This document shows positions 23,078-35,217 of a DNA stretch of 64,000 nucleotides, piece after piece. Source of the stretch: Hemileia vastatrix (lineage: Eukaryota > Basidiomycota > Pucciniomycetes > Pucciniales > Zaghouaniaceae); assembly GCA_030280995.1 (NCBI GenBank), contig JASXTE010000002.1, forward strand, positions 8,386,183 through 8,450,182. Direction: 5' to 3'. The translations under genes and the position numbers were made by a program. Below the pieces are notes generated by a model. The model did not search any database and was not told where the DNA came from. It saw nothing but the letters and a program-made list of their open reading frames with translations. Positions within the stretch are counted from its first letter, which is position 1. Each line of letters begins with the position of its first letter.

Positions 23078-23094
23078 GTATAATTTAATTCTCC
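23078..23094 (+). other. Self-priming primer-binding site of C2
   Basis: GTATAATTTAATTCTCC directly abuts the LTR end. It lacks the TGG that begins tRNA sites. Fourteen consecutive bases pair with the inferred RNA 5' end (22735-22748). Confidence 0.7.
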
Positions 23095-23153
23095 ATAGTT
23101 CTCATTCTTTGGCACTACTACGTCCTTTTTTTCAGGTGTTTTAAATTCTTTAA

Positions 23154-26100
23154 ATGGCACCTGTTCAACGCACTCGTCCTAAGGGCCCTACTACTAGGGC
23201 TCGTGCCAGAGGCAGGCCAACAGCCACACGGCCTGTTTCCCACACTCACTCCCTGGAACCTCTCCACCTTAGAGAACGGGGACACTCAATCCAATCTGTA
23301 GAAGACATTACCCAGAATTTTGATGATTCTAGCGAGGAAGAAGAAGGAGAGGATATGATGCATGAGGCACCATCTTCACCTGCTACTCACCCTTCTGGTC
23401 AACCTTTGGAACCTGGACCATCTAATTCTCTTGAAGACTTCATGAGATTATTCATGAAAATTCTTTCCAATCCAACGTCTTTGGAGGGATCTAAATTAAA
23501 AACTCCTTCCATGAAATCTCCTGATAAATTAGATGGAAAACATCCAGACAGATTGCGCCCCTTCTTCCAAACATGCAAGCTCCTGTTCCATAACGACACT
23601 CAAACCTTCAATAACTACCAATCAAAGGTTGTTTAGGCTTCTTCATTCCTAGCCGGAAAAGCAGAAAGGTGGTTCCAACCTTATCTTCTCATGCTCTCTT
23701 TGACAGAAACCCACTTACTTATTAATAACTGGGAAAAGTTTGAAGACCAACTCTTTACATTTTTCGGTGACCCTAATGAAACTGACAACACAGAAATTGA
23801 ACTTGATTTCCTTTTCATGAGTGATTATGGTAAAGCCTTTAAATATCTCTTGAACTTCAGAGCACTTCAAACTTGAGTAGGTTGGAATGATGCTGCTCTC
23901 AAGTATCATTTCAAAAAGGGACTTCCTTTGAGGATTCTGGATTTATTAAATCTTCATGGTCATAAGATGACTACTTTAATGGATTTAATGGATGGAACCC
24001 TCAAACTCAATGGTGTTTACCAAGGAAGACTACAACATCATTGATATGCAAACAAATCTCAAGGCCTAAATTTTAAACTGGGACCTTCTTCACACCCACG
24101 GACAACTTAATCCTCCTTGAATCAATCTAAACCCAATAAGGGAAAGGATAAACCTTGACCAACAGGCTTGAGCCCAGGCAATATCAGTAAAGTACTGGAT
24201 TCGAAAGGGGAACTCAAAGAAGCTGAGAGGAAGAAACAAGCAGATAATGGGTTATGTATGTATTGTGGGGGTAAGCACAAGCTGGAAGATTGCGTAAAGT
24301 TGAAGGAAAGAGAAGGCACTAGTTAAAGGTCAAAAAACTAGTAGATAGTTTACTTGTGTGCAAAGCAAACTATCTTATCTCTCCCAGTGAACAGAACCTC
24401 CATGTCTTAATGACTGGAGTTGCCTTAAACAGCTTGAGACTCATTCTTTTTAAGGAGGATACTCCCTTCAGTTATATTATAGACTCTGGAGCTTCAATTT
24501 CTTTTGTCAATTTATCTTTTTCCGAGAAGTTAAAGCTGACATTCACAGATATCAATCAAACTCCAATTTATTTGGTCAAATCAGAGGAACCCAAATATTG
24601 GGTAAGTAAGAAAGTTTTATGGGTTTTAAACTTTCTAAACCTTCCCCCTTTTGAGTGGGAATTATCAGTAATGGACGCCCCAAGAATGGACGATACGATC
24701 CTTGGCCATGGATTTTTAACGCATTGGAATCCTGAAATTGATTGGCCATGGGGATTGATCACCCCACACACTAAGTATATTTCTGATTCTTCAATGCAGA
24801 TCAATAGGGAGTTAAACAACCCGCCTTACAATGTCCTGCCAGAGGACAAATCTCTTCCAGATGACTTACAATCATCTGATCTTTCTCTAAAGGAGCAATT
24901 GGCTAACCCTTCTAGCTTGATCACTTCACACAAAGAGGATTTAAATTGTCTCAAAATAGTCTAATTATGCTCTCTCAATTCTGGTCTTCCCTATACAGAT
25001 TCTCTCAAAGATGATGAGGACAACCAAATCAACTTTGAAGCCATTAAATCAACTCTACCAGAAATCTATCACAATTTCCTCAATGTTTTCTCAATCTGCA
25101 AGGCCGATAAGTTACCACCTCATCGACCATACGACCATCAAATAGATCTATAAGGTCCTGTCTATTCTTTGTCAAAGGACAAATCTCAAGTTCTTCAAGA
25201 CTACATTGCAGAGAATGTAGCCAAAGGTTTCATCAGAGCCAGTAAATTTCGAACCGGCTCCCCTATTCTTTTTGTAAAGAAAAAGGACGGTAGCCTCAGG
25301 TTGTGTGTTGACTATAGAAATCTCAACACAGTTACAAAGAAGAATGCATATCCAGTTCCTCCTATGTCATCGCTTATAACCCTTTTTAATGGTGCTAATT
25401 TCTTTAATAAAATTAATCTTAGAGGCGCTTATAATCTTATTTGCCTTGCGGAAGGTCATGAACCACTGACTGAAATGCCCACTAGATCTGGTAGTTTTGA
25501 ATATTTAGTAATGCCTTTTGGATTATGTAACACACCATCTACTTTTCAAAAATTTTTTAATGACATCTTTCAAGATGTTGTTGAACAATTTGTTGCCGTC
25601 TACTTGGAAAATATTTTAATTTTCTTGAAGACACTGGATGAACATATTCATCATGTTTGACAGGTTCTAAATCGCCTTCGAGATCATGGTCTCTAAGATA
25701 AGCACAATAAATGAGAATTCCATCTTAAATCTTTTGATTTTTTAAGTTTCACGTTGTCCACTGATGGTTTATTCATGGACAACAAAAAGGTCCAAAAAGT
25801 CCTGGAATGTCCTAAGCCCAAAACCGTTAAATCCCTCCAAGGATTTTTGGGTTTTATCAATTTCTATAGAAGATTTATTAAAGATTACTCTAAAACTATT
25901 TCCAATCTTACTTATCTTCTTAGAAAATGCATTCCTTGTTCTTTTACTTCTACAGCACAAAAGGAATTCAAAGCATTGAAGACTGCTTTTACCACAGCTC
26001 CTATTCTACGACACTTTGATCCTTCTGCTTTGACAATAGTCAAGACAGACGCAAGTGATTATTCTATCGCAGGGGTCATTTCTAAATTCAATCCTGAAAC

Positions 26101-26425
26101 AAAATTGTTTCATCCTCTTGCTTTTGAGTCACACAAACTCATTGCGGAAGAATTAAATTATGAAATTCATGACAAAGAGCTTTTAGCTATTATTCATTGT
26201 CTTAAAAAATGGTGCTCTATTCTTCTCAGCCTAGATAGTCCTTTTCAAATCCTGACTGACCATAATACTTTGAAATACTTTATGTCTTTTAAAGTGTTAA
26301 CCAGGCGTCAAGCCAGGTGGGCTAAATTTTTGTCTGAATTTCCTTTTTCTATTTCTTATCGCCCAGGTAAGAACTGCATTGTACCAGATATCCTGTCACA
26401 TTGGGACAACATTTACCCACAGCGG
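23154..26425 (+). pseudogene. C2 Gag-Pol, part 1: Gag, protease, RT, RNase H
   Basis: Gag starts at 23154 (MAPVQRTRPKGPTTRARARG): basic N-terminus, acidic stretch (DDSSEEEEGEDM), capsid-like core (DRLRPFFQTCKLLF, FLAGKAERWFQPYL), and a CX2CX3HX4C zinc knuckle (CMYCGGKHKLEDC, near 24255). Protease has YIIDSGASISF (24356-24964). RT (25169-25660) has VMPFGLCN, but its catalytic YxDD is YLEN and the first Asp is Asn (NKINLRGAYN). RNase H (25754-26425) has KTDASDYSIAGVIS and DKELLAIIHCLKKW. Stops at several points, for example 23634 and 24960. The frame ends in DILSHWDNIY at the family B insertion and resumes at 39563. Confidence 0.9.
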
Positions 26426-27519
26426 TGTGGTCTTCCAGCGTTGGCAGGGGCCTTTGTTGTGTGATTTGGCGCTGTTTGTGCATGTTTTAATTGACATCTG
26501 TTAAGGAATTTGGTATTTTTCTGGTATTATTCCGTGGATATTGGGTCTGCGGGTATGTAGGTACTATCATTGGATAGCCCTGGTTTTTCTCTATATTTTA
26601 TGTTTTGAAGACATTTTTCATATTCTGAGTTTTAAGGGGTCATTTCCTCATTTTTCATTTATAAAAGATTGCTGTTTAATTTTGTTTTTTGTGTTTTACG
26701 GGCTAACCTTAAGTATTGGGGTTAAGTTCTTAGTACCATTTGATAGAGCTAATTTTTCTCTATATTTCATGTCTCAATGTTGTTATAGTGAAATTCCGTG
26801 TTTTAAAAGGTTTTAGTAGTTGTAGCTAATTTTTCTAAGTAGATTAGTGGTTTTTATTGGTTTTCTGGCTTCAGGGAGGCCGGGCCGCTTCAGGCGGCAT
26901 CTCCGACGTCGGGCGACCTGCCCGCCTCTGTTTTAGGAGGTTGGGGAGCGCTCCAGGAGGGTTTTTTATGCAATCTGGCAGGTACAGGCGCCAGATTGGT
27001 GGGTGCGCATGGGCTCTTAGTTAGTGTTCTGTGTGTACATAGTGAAAAAGACAGTTTGGGGCAACCTTAATCATCATACAACCATCCGGAGGTGATCTCA
27101 TTGTTCCTCACTCAGTTTTCACTGTTTTCTGGCCACAATTGGCTGTGTTTGTTGCAAGTGAGTTCTTCATTTAACTTAACTTTGGCAACTGTTTTCTCTG
27201 TTATAGTCTTGCAAGCTATAGCAAGTATTATTGCTGTCTCTGGTGTGGATTTGCAGCCTACATCAAGTATCTTTGCTGTCTCTGGTGTGGAAATTGGTCT
27301 ACATTTCAGTTCTTTGGTCTGGTAGTCTATCTGGGGACTACTTTCTTGGCTCATCAAGCAGTCAAGTGTGTTAAAAAGGGGCTTCAGCAAAACAGGAACC
27401 AACTTACTTTAGCAAGTAAATCTCACTCTATTTTTCTAAAGGGACAGGGGATTTTCTCTCTGGTTTTTCTCCAACTCCCTTGGTCAAGGCCTATAGCTAG
27501 TACTATAGGATTGTCTCCA
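26426..27519 (+). repeat. 5' LTR of the family B element
   Basis: 1,094 bp, TGTGGTCTTCC...GATTGTCTCCA, with a TATA box at 26660-26667 (TATAAAAG). It has a GC-rich block at about 26876-26960 (GGCCGCTTCAGGCGGCATC, then CTGCCCGCCTC) in AT-rich surroundings, and a duplicated ~45-bp unit near 27225-27300 (TGCTGTCTCTGGTGTGGA). Confidence 0.93.
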
Positions 27520-27523
27520 TTTC

Positions 27524-27541
27524 TGGCACCCAACGTGGGGT
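27524..27541 (+). other. tRNA-Lys-type primer-binding site, family B
   Basis: TGGCACCCAACGTGGGGT, four bases after the LTR, one base from the TGGCGCCCAACGTGGGG site known to pair with tRNA-Lys in several retroviruses. Confidence 0.8.
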
Positions 27542-27609
27542 GAACTTGCTAGTTCTTTGGAATCTCTGTTTTCTTTGGTTGGCTCTTTTTGGTGTTTTGG
27601 ACTGGAGGA

Positions 27610-29992
27610 ATGGCTTCTGGTTCCTCTATTCCTGTGGTGACTGTCAGTGGGGGAGATGGTCCTCCTTCTGTGATGGTTAGGGAGTGTGTGAGAATTAAAA
27701 CTTGGGATGGTACCAAGTTTAATGGGGAGGATGTCAAGTGGTTTCTAGAGAAGTATGAAGCTGCTGCTGGAGTGGATGGTGCTTCCTAACTGGACATGGT
27801 GAAGCAGATTATCTTCTTCATTGGTGATAGGTCAGTGGAGAAGGAGATTGTGGTCATGTCTGGCTACAAGAAGAGGGATTGGAAATTGCTGTGTAGGGAG
27901 ATGGTGGATAGATGGGGGTGTCAGGTTCACTATGGTGGATGTGGACAAGGTTGTCAGTGAATGGCAATCTTATGGTGGTGTTGGTAACTTACATAGTTAC
28001 AAGAAGTTTCTGCTACAGTTTGATCCTGTGGTGGAATATTTGGTGGAAGTGGAGGAGCTGGCACATGAAAATGCTGCCAAAGATGTTTTTTGGTCTGCCC
28101 TGGCTAGAGATGTCAGGATGGATGTGTTGAAGGAGTTGTCAAGGAAGGACTTGATGAAGACTCTTTCTAATGGGGATCAGAAGTTGCCTGCCTTGGATAA
28201 GGTGAAGGAGGCTGTTGAGGCCCATTTGAAGTTATTGGCTGTGGACACCTATCAGGAGGGATGTGCCAAGTATGTCAGCAAAGTCAGTGAGGCTTTGTCT
28301 GTAGAGGAAGTTAGGGAGAAGAAGGAGGAGAAGAATTTGGTGCAGGTTCCCAAACAGGAGAGGTACCCAATGGTGGAGCAACTGGCTGATCTGACAAAAC
28401 AGCTGCATATTTTTGTCCAGGAGGCCAAGAAGGTTAATAAGGCACCTTCTCAGCCAAGATATTTTGAAAGGAGGGCTGGTAGGAGTGACCCTTGGGTTTG
28501 CTCTTATTGCAGTAGGAGGGGGCACAGGTCCAATGATTGTTGGGCACTGAACAGAGATGTGTCTGAAGGAAAAGTGGAGTTTGATGGCAGGGTTTTTAAG
28601 TTCCCTGATGGTTCTTTTGTGAAGCCCAGTGAGGGGCAGGCTCCTGTTGATTTGGTCAGGAGAAGGGGTGGTCTCAATCAAAGGAGGCCAAGGTTTGAGG
28701 AGATTTATGATCAGGGGAAGTCTTCTTTTAAGGTAGATGAGGACGTCAAGGGAAAGGGGAAGGAGGTCAATAAGGTCTCTTTTTCTACTTCCTTTGGTGG
28801 TTTGGAGTTGTATTCTTGTGGTGGACAGTCAAGTGGTGAATGCTTGGCTGGTGTTTATGATGTGGAAGCAGGAAAGGTGGGAAGGCCTAAGAGCAGTTCT
28901 CAGGCCCAACCAAAGCCAAATGCTTCAAAGGGGGATCCTAAGCTGAGTGCAGCTAGGAAGAGGTACAGAAAAGAGGAGCTGTACAAGATGCAGAAGGGTA
29001 TGGCTGATATGGACCCCCCTAGTTTTGGTGCATTGGACCTGAATGGTGAGCCAATGCCAATGGAGGTGGATTCTGACTCTGAGGAGGATGTCCCTTTGGC
29101 TTCATTTCCAAAGCCTGTTGGAGTCAGAGGTTCTGGTGAGGGATCTGGTTTGGTTCCTGTTAATGGTAAATCTGTTGGTGGTGCTGGTCCTCAAGAATCT
29201 TCTAGGACCAAGGTGGTGAAGCAAAGAGCTCACTTTGAGAGGCCAGTAGTGTCTGGTCAAGTTAATGTTATGGACTCTGTCCTGGAAAGGATGAACCAGG
29301 GTCAGGTTTCCCTATCTTATGGGGAATTGTATGCTATCAGTCCAGGGTTGGCTGATAGGCAGAAGAAGTTGTTGACCAGGAGAAGGGTTTCTTCTGGTGA
29401 GGTAGAATACATTTGTGATTCTGCTGAAAAGTTTGGTGAGGGGTTGGAAACTCATTTTTCTGCTCCTCTGGGATATGTCAATGTCACTATGAATGGCAGG
29501 GAGGTAAGGGAATTGGTGGATTCAGGTTCTCAGATAAACCTGATTTCTTTGTTTGAGGCAACTCATATGGGCCTCCCTATCAAAACTGGTATTGGTGGAA
29601 ATTTGAGAGGGATTGGTGGCCATGTCACTGAATTGGTTGGAACTTCAGAGTTTGTGAAGTTAGATGTTGGAGGAGCCTCAGGGAAGGTTCATTTTTACAT
29701 TGCTAAAGGTAATGTAAAAGCAGTTTTGGGTGGGCCATTCTTGATGGATTTTCAGGCAAGAATAGGTTATCAATTTGATTTGGGAATCAGTTTGGAGTTG
29801 ACTGGTGAAGACGAAAGGAGGCTTCACATGAGGTTATCATCCCCTGGAGAGGATGGTTGGGAGACTAGGCCTGGTTTATCTTCAATGTGCCAGTGCATGG
29901 ATTGCTGCAGGAGAAGGAAGGAAGTGGGTGCTGCCTCTGGTTTTTTGGAGTGTGGCTCAGGCTCTATTGAGAGTCTGTCTTTTTTAGAGTAA
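27610..29992 (+). pseudogene. Family B Gag-protease
   Basis: ATG at 27610 (MASGSSIPVVTVSGG). Capsid-like region homologous to family A (TWDGTKFNGEDVKWF; VRFTMVDVDKVVSEWQ), CX2CX4HX4C knuckle (CSYCSRRGHRSNDC, about 28499-28540), Lys/Ser-rich linker, and a retropepsin with ELVDSGSQINLISL (about 29510-29550). Two lesions: a TAA at 27787-27789 where family A reads on, and a frameshift near 27915 in a run of G. From there 690 codons are open to the stop at 29990-29992, which overlaps the ATG of pol (TAATG). The open C-terminal part shows the insertion is fairly recent. Confidence 0.88.
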
Positions 29993-32900
29993 TGAGGGCT
30001 GATCACCCTAGTGCTACAACCTCCCCCCGAGATGAGGAAATCCCAGGTTGTAGTAGGTCAGCTCCCTTGGAGATATACCAAGTGGATTTTCAACTTTCTC
30101 TTTTTAATGTTTCTCTTCTCTGCAAGTATTCATCACGTTTTTTATCAAGTCTCTGTTCTCTCTCAAGATTCTTAATTATTTTTAATTCAAGTTCAAAGAA
30201 GAAGATTGGTTATATATCTTTATTGAAAGATATGCGGAAAAGTTTTGGGGCGGTGAGATTGGGGTCTAAAAGTAAGTCCTCCCAATTGTGCACCGCTAGG
30301 GTTTCTTCTACACCTTTCAAAAACATTACCTGGGCCACACCTGTGAGCATTGGGGAAACCCCTGGTTATTTTTGTAGGACAGAAGAAAACTCAAGAAAAG
30401 AAGATAAAAAATTCAAGATAATTCAAGAAAATCAAGAAAAAAATCTGAAGATAATGAAGAAAGAAGATGCAAAATATTTTTGTGAAGGTCATCAAGATCA
30501 ATTTTTGGGCCTCCAGCATTAGGTTAAACTGCGGAAAATGTTGAAGAAAGAAGATCATCAAGATCTATTTTTGGAACTCCAGCATGAGGATAAATTGCAC
30601 AATTTTAGAAGATGTGATTCAGAAGATGAATCAAGATTTGAAGATTTGGAAGTTGAAAGTGAGGATGAAGATGTGGAATTGCGGAAAAGTTTTGGAGTGG
30701 TGAGATTGGGGTGTAAAATGAGCCATGGGGAGACCCTTGGTTTTTGTTCCAGGTCTGGTGGTAAAGATTTCCTGAAGATCCCTCAAGTTGAAGGAGGAGC
30801 GGCAAAGTATAAGAAGGTAGCGCAGAAGATTAGGCCTGTCAATGAGCCTATGCCTGTGGGTTTGAATCCGCCTTTGAAGAGACCTCCTTTGTCAAGAGAT
30901 CCGTACTGTAATCCTTTGGTGAAGAATCCTCCAGAATTTGTAGAGACGGCTAGGGTGACTGTGGAAAGGTTGAAAGTCGTTAATTTTGGTCCTGATGGGT
31001 GGTTGTCTGAGGAAGAAAAGAAGTTGTTGTTGCACGTTATTGTGCTAAGGGAAAAAGCGGTGGAATTTGTTGAGGAGGAAATGGGTGTATTGAAGCACTC
31101 TTATGGGGAACCTTACTTGATTCCTGTTGTTTGTCATGAACCTTGGCAAATCAAACCTATTCCGATTCCACCCGCTATTTGAGAGGATGTTGTAGAGATT
31201 GTTAGGGAAAGAGTCAGGACTGGGTTATATGAACAATCAGAATCCAGTTACTCAAGTCCGGTGTTATGTGTAAAGAAGCAGAATGGAAAGTTGAGGGTGG
31301 TTAATGATCTTAGAGCCTTGAATAGAGTCACTATCAAGGACGCTGGTATGCCGCCAAGTGCAGAGGATTTTGTCGAAGCTTTTGCTGGAAGGGTGTGTTA
31401 TGGTTTGGGTGATATTATGGGTGTTTATGATGAGAGGGAACTACATACGGATTCAAGGCCTCTCACAACTTTTGAGACTCCTTTGGGAAGATTTCAGCTC
31501 ACTAGGTTTCCTCAGGGAGCAACTAATTCAGTGGCAGTTTATCAAGCACAGATGGCTTGGATTTTGCAGGATGAGGTTCCTACTCATGCTGGTATTTTTA
31601 TTGATGATGGTGTAATTAAAGGACCATCCACTGATTATGGTAATGAGGTGTTATTTGAGAGCCCTGGTATAAGGAGGTTTGTGTGGGAATATGCAATAAC
31701 TCTAGATAGAGTGTTGTTCAGGATTGAAGAGGCTGGTTTGACCATTTCAGGGTCAAAATTCTGTTGTTGTGTTCCTGCTTTGGAAATTATGGGTCATGTG
31801 GTATGTAAAGAGGGAAGGATTATGGCAAAGAAGAAGATTAATAAAATTCGGTCATGGCCAAGACCTAAAAATACTACTGAAGTCAGAGGATTTTTGGGTG
31901 TATGTGTATATGTCAGGATTTTCATTAAGGATTTTTCGTTGTTGGCTTCACCTTTAAGAAGGTTGACCAGAAAAGATGCAGATTGGGAATGGAAGGAAGA
32001 GTGTGAAGAGGCTTTTCAGAAGCTGAAAAAGGTTGTTGGTGAAGATATAATTCTTCACAAGTTGGATTATGGTGTTGGTGCTGGAAAGATTTATCTGGCA
32101 GTGGACTCAAGCTATATTGCTGCTGGTGCTGTTTTGTCTCAGGAGGATAAGACTGGGAGGGTCAGGCCAGTAAGGTATGAGTCGGTGGTGTTTAATGAGG
32201 TGGAATCTAGGTATTCTCAACCTAAGTTGGAATTGTGTGGTGTAGCTAAAATTTTAAAGAAGCTACAGACGGTTTTGTGGGGGCAGCATTTTGAGCTGCA
32301 GGTGGATGCAAAATATTTGGTTCAGATGATCAATGCACCTAGTCTTCCAAATGCTCCAATGACTAGGTGGGTGGCATTTATTCAACATTTTTCTTTTGAC
32401 CTGGTACACAAACCTGGTAAAACTTTTACTATGCCTGATGGGTTATCAAGGAGGCCACCTACAGATGAGGATTCTGATTCTGAAGAGTTTGACGAAGATG
32501 TTCCAGTGATTAGGGCCAGCACAAAGGGTGCTGAGGAATTTTCTTTCCTCCCCCATGAGGCTAAACTGGATGATTGTTCTGACCTCCCCCAAGAGGCTAA
32601 ACTGGCTGGATCTGATCTTGATTCTGGTGATCAGGATGTTTTTGTTGATGAAGATGGAGTTGTTGTTTGGGACAGCTCGAAATTGGAAAAGGGTGTTTTT
32701 GTTAGTGAACTGGATTCTCACAAGGTTCAGTGGAAAGAGAAGGACGTGCCAAAATTTAAGGATTGGTGTCCTGGTTGGGCTGCTCAATTGGCTCATGTTC
32801 ACACTGGTGATTTTGATGACAGAGTTGTACCCTTGGATGTTGTTTTGTTGGATTTTGAAGATGAGACCTGGGGTCAGTCTGGGTTTTATTTTATTTTGGT

Positions 32901-34140
32901 GGAATATCTGTTGACCTTGGAGAGGCCAGATAGTTGTGATGATGATACTTGGTTGGAAATCAAGAAGAAGAGTCCTGGATTTTATGTGTCAGGAAGGCGG
33001 TTGATGAGAAGGAGACATCCTAATCCTCAAGTGGTGGTGACTCAGAAGAAGGGCCAAGAATTGGTTTTGAAGTCTTTGCATGAAGACCTTGGTCATAGAG
33101 GCTTTGGGGAGACTTATAGAAGAGTAGCAGACGGATTTTGGTGGCCGGGTATGAATTTGGCTGTGCAGGGTTGGGTTCAATCTTGTGAAGAATGTCAAAG
33201 AAGAAGTCACTTGAAACCTAAAGAGGTGGGCCGTGCTACTGGTGAATCAACTGTTTTTGGAAGGGTCAGCCTGGATGCTGTCCATATTAAAGAGGGCAGG
33301 TATAAATACTTGATTGTTGCTAGGGATGATTTGTCTGGTTGGGTTGAGGCAGTGCCTCTGGTTAATTTGACTGCCAAGAATGTGGCAGAGTTTTTCAAGA
33401 AGGAGTGGATTTATAGGTATGGGTTGATGAAGTTGGTGACTGTTGATGGTGGGCCAGAGTTTGGTGCCGAATTTAAAGAAGCTGTGGCTAGTGTTGGTTC
33501 TAGGGTTAGAGTGGCTACACCGTATTATCCTGAAGCTGAAGGCATGGTTGAAAGAGGCCATCAAGTTATCAAGAATGCTTTGGTGAAGATGTGCGGAGAT
33601 AGTGCCGAAAAGTGGAGGCATTATTTACCCTTGGTGTTATTTGCTGATAGGGTCACTGTGAAGAGGACAACTGGCTATTCTACTTATGAGTTAATGTTTG
33701 GTCAGAAAGAAGTTCTACCAGTGGACTTGGAAGCTGTCTCTTATCTTGGAATTAATTGGGATGGTGTGCACTCAACAGAAGATTTGCTCTGTGCCAGGAT
33801 GCAACAGTTGGAATGTAGAGAGGAATGTCAGGAGAAGGCATACTCTAGAATGGTGAAGATTAGGAATCAATCAGTCAGGTACTGGGACAAGAAGTGGGCT
33901 CATAGACTCAGGAATCCCTTGAAACCTGGTTGTTTGGTTTTGGTGTATAATAGAAGTTTGGAGAGCCAGTTGGGTAAAATGTTTGCTGACAGATGGAATG
34001 GACCTTACAGAGTCAGATCTCAGGCGTCTGGAGGTTCTTATGTTTTGGAAGAGTTGGATGGTGCAGTCTTGAAAAAGAGGGTGGCTGCAGACCAAGTGAA
34101 GAGGTTTTATCCCAGGGGCACTAGGCACGAAGAAGATTGA
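29992..34140 (+). pseudogene. Family B Pol: linker, RT, RNase H, integrase
   Basis: One reading frame of 1,382 codons from the ATG at 29992, with two in-frame stops (TAG 30520-30522, TGA 31180-31182). The N-terminal ~400 residues are a charged linker with internal duplications (RKSFG.VRLG at 30235 and 30685). RT starts near 31200 (RERVRTGLYEQSESSYSSPV) and has the catalytic FIDDGVIKGP. RNase H has LAVDSSYIAAGAVLS. Integrase has an HX4H...CX2C finger (HEDLGHRG, CEEC), then SLDAVHI, TVDGGPEF and EAEGMVERGHQ as the DDE triad. It ends with a GPY/F-type segment (RWNGPYRV) and no chromodomain. Closest relative in the window is family D. Confidence 0.9.
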
Positions 34141-34277
34141 CTCCACAATGAGGATAAACTACGGACCATTCTTTAATTTTGGTTTTTTTTGTGGTGATGC
34201 TATGCATATTTTTGTTGGAAACTTTTGTTAGAGGGTACCCATGGGTGGGGCTTCTAGATTTGATCTTGGCAAGTGTA

Positions 34278-34318
34278 GGGGTGACTGATGGGCTGGCTGC
34301 TCTATCAACAGTTACCCC
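34278..34318 (+). repeat. Hairpin module H1, copy 1
   Basis: GGGGTGACTG pairs with CAGTTACCCC around a GGGCTGGCTGCTC inner stem. Copies at 34539 and 37526 keep the pairing. Confidence 0.6.
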
Positions 34319-34538
34319 AGATTGTCTGTTTCCAACCCTTTCTCTTAATTGGGTTGAACCCTAGTATTAGTTTCTTTTCACAGGTTTTAGTCCTCTATGA
34401 CTTTAAACTTGTAATTCCTTTGGTTTTCAAGTGCCGGACTCTTCACTCTTATTGGTTTTGGTTTTTTTGTGTTGGACGTCGTGTTTTTGTTAGAAGGTAC
34501 CCAGGGGGGGGCTTCTAGATTTTATTTTGGCAAGTGTG

Positions 34539-34580
34539 GGGGTAACTGATGAGCTGGCTGCTCTGTAGAACAGTTACCCC
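34539..34580 (+). repeat. Hairpin module H1, copy 2
   Basis: GGGGTAACTG pairs perfectly with CAGTTACCCC; the inner stem is GAGC/GCTC. It is preceded, as in copy 1, by a GGGTACCC-type palindrome and CTTCTAGATTT. Confidence 0.6.
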
Positions 34581-34951
34581 AGCATGTCTGTCTCAAGTCT
34601 TTTGTTTTTCCTAGTTGAATTCTAGTTCTGTTGTTTAAAATTCAGGTTTTAAGTCCGCTATGACTTTAAACTGGTTTGGGACTGGCTTCTTTATCTTTGG
34701 TTCTTTCAGATTGGTGGTGGATCACTGGTGGTCTCCCATCATTTTTACTTATTGGGGGGAGCCCACCCAGTGATCATTTCTATGGACCGGACTTTCCCTT
34801 ATTGGACAATTTATGGAGCTGGTTTTTCTTTGATTTTGCAGTTATGTTTTTGCTAGATAGTAGTTTTAGATTATTTTCTTTTTTCCTTTTTTTCTTTTAA
34901 TTTTTTATGGGGGTTGTTTAAAATTATAAAATCAAAAAGATAGGGTGTTAC

Positions 34952-35020
34952 CACATCAGGGTCACCTGGATGTGGGCAAGCATTGGTGGGGAAAGGCTCA
35001 TCAATTGGCCGGGCAATGCT
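34952..35020 (+). repeat. Structured module H2, copy 1
   Basis: Three nested or adjacent stems: CACATC/GATGTG, GCATTG/CAATGC and GGC/GCC closing the loop TCATCAATTG. Copy 2 at 35149-35217 has different stem sequences that still pair. Confidence 0.6.
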
Positions 35021-35148
35021 GTTTTCTTATTTCTGTTTATTATTTATTTCATGTGTTTCTGTGTTTCATTATTTTTATTATCTTCTGAATTTCTAAATTT
35101 TTTGAATTTTGTTTTCTGTTAATCATTTAAAAGATTTAATTGTGTATC

Positions 35149-35217
35149 CACATCAAGGTGCACTTGGATGTGGGTAAGGTATCAGGGGATCAGCTCATCA
35201 ATTGGCTGGGGGATACC
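35149..35217 (+). repeat. Structured module H2, copy 2
   Basis: Stems CACATC/GATGTG, GGTATC/GATACC and AGC/GCT, with the same loop TCATCAATTG. Relative to copy 1, both the second and third stems changed on both sides. Confidence 0.6.

Noticed and set aside
28232..28681. 149-residue minus-strand ORF opposite family B Gag
   Set aside because: Shadow of the conserved Gag frame: no cysteine cluster, no introns, no counterpart in family A beyond what Gag conservation forces.
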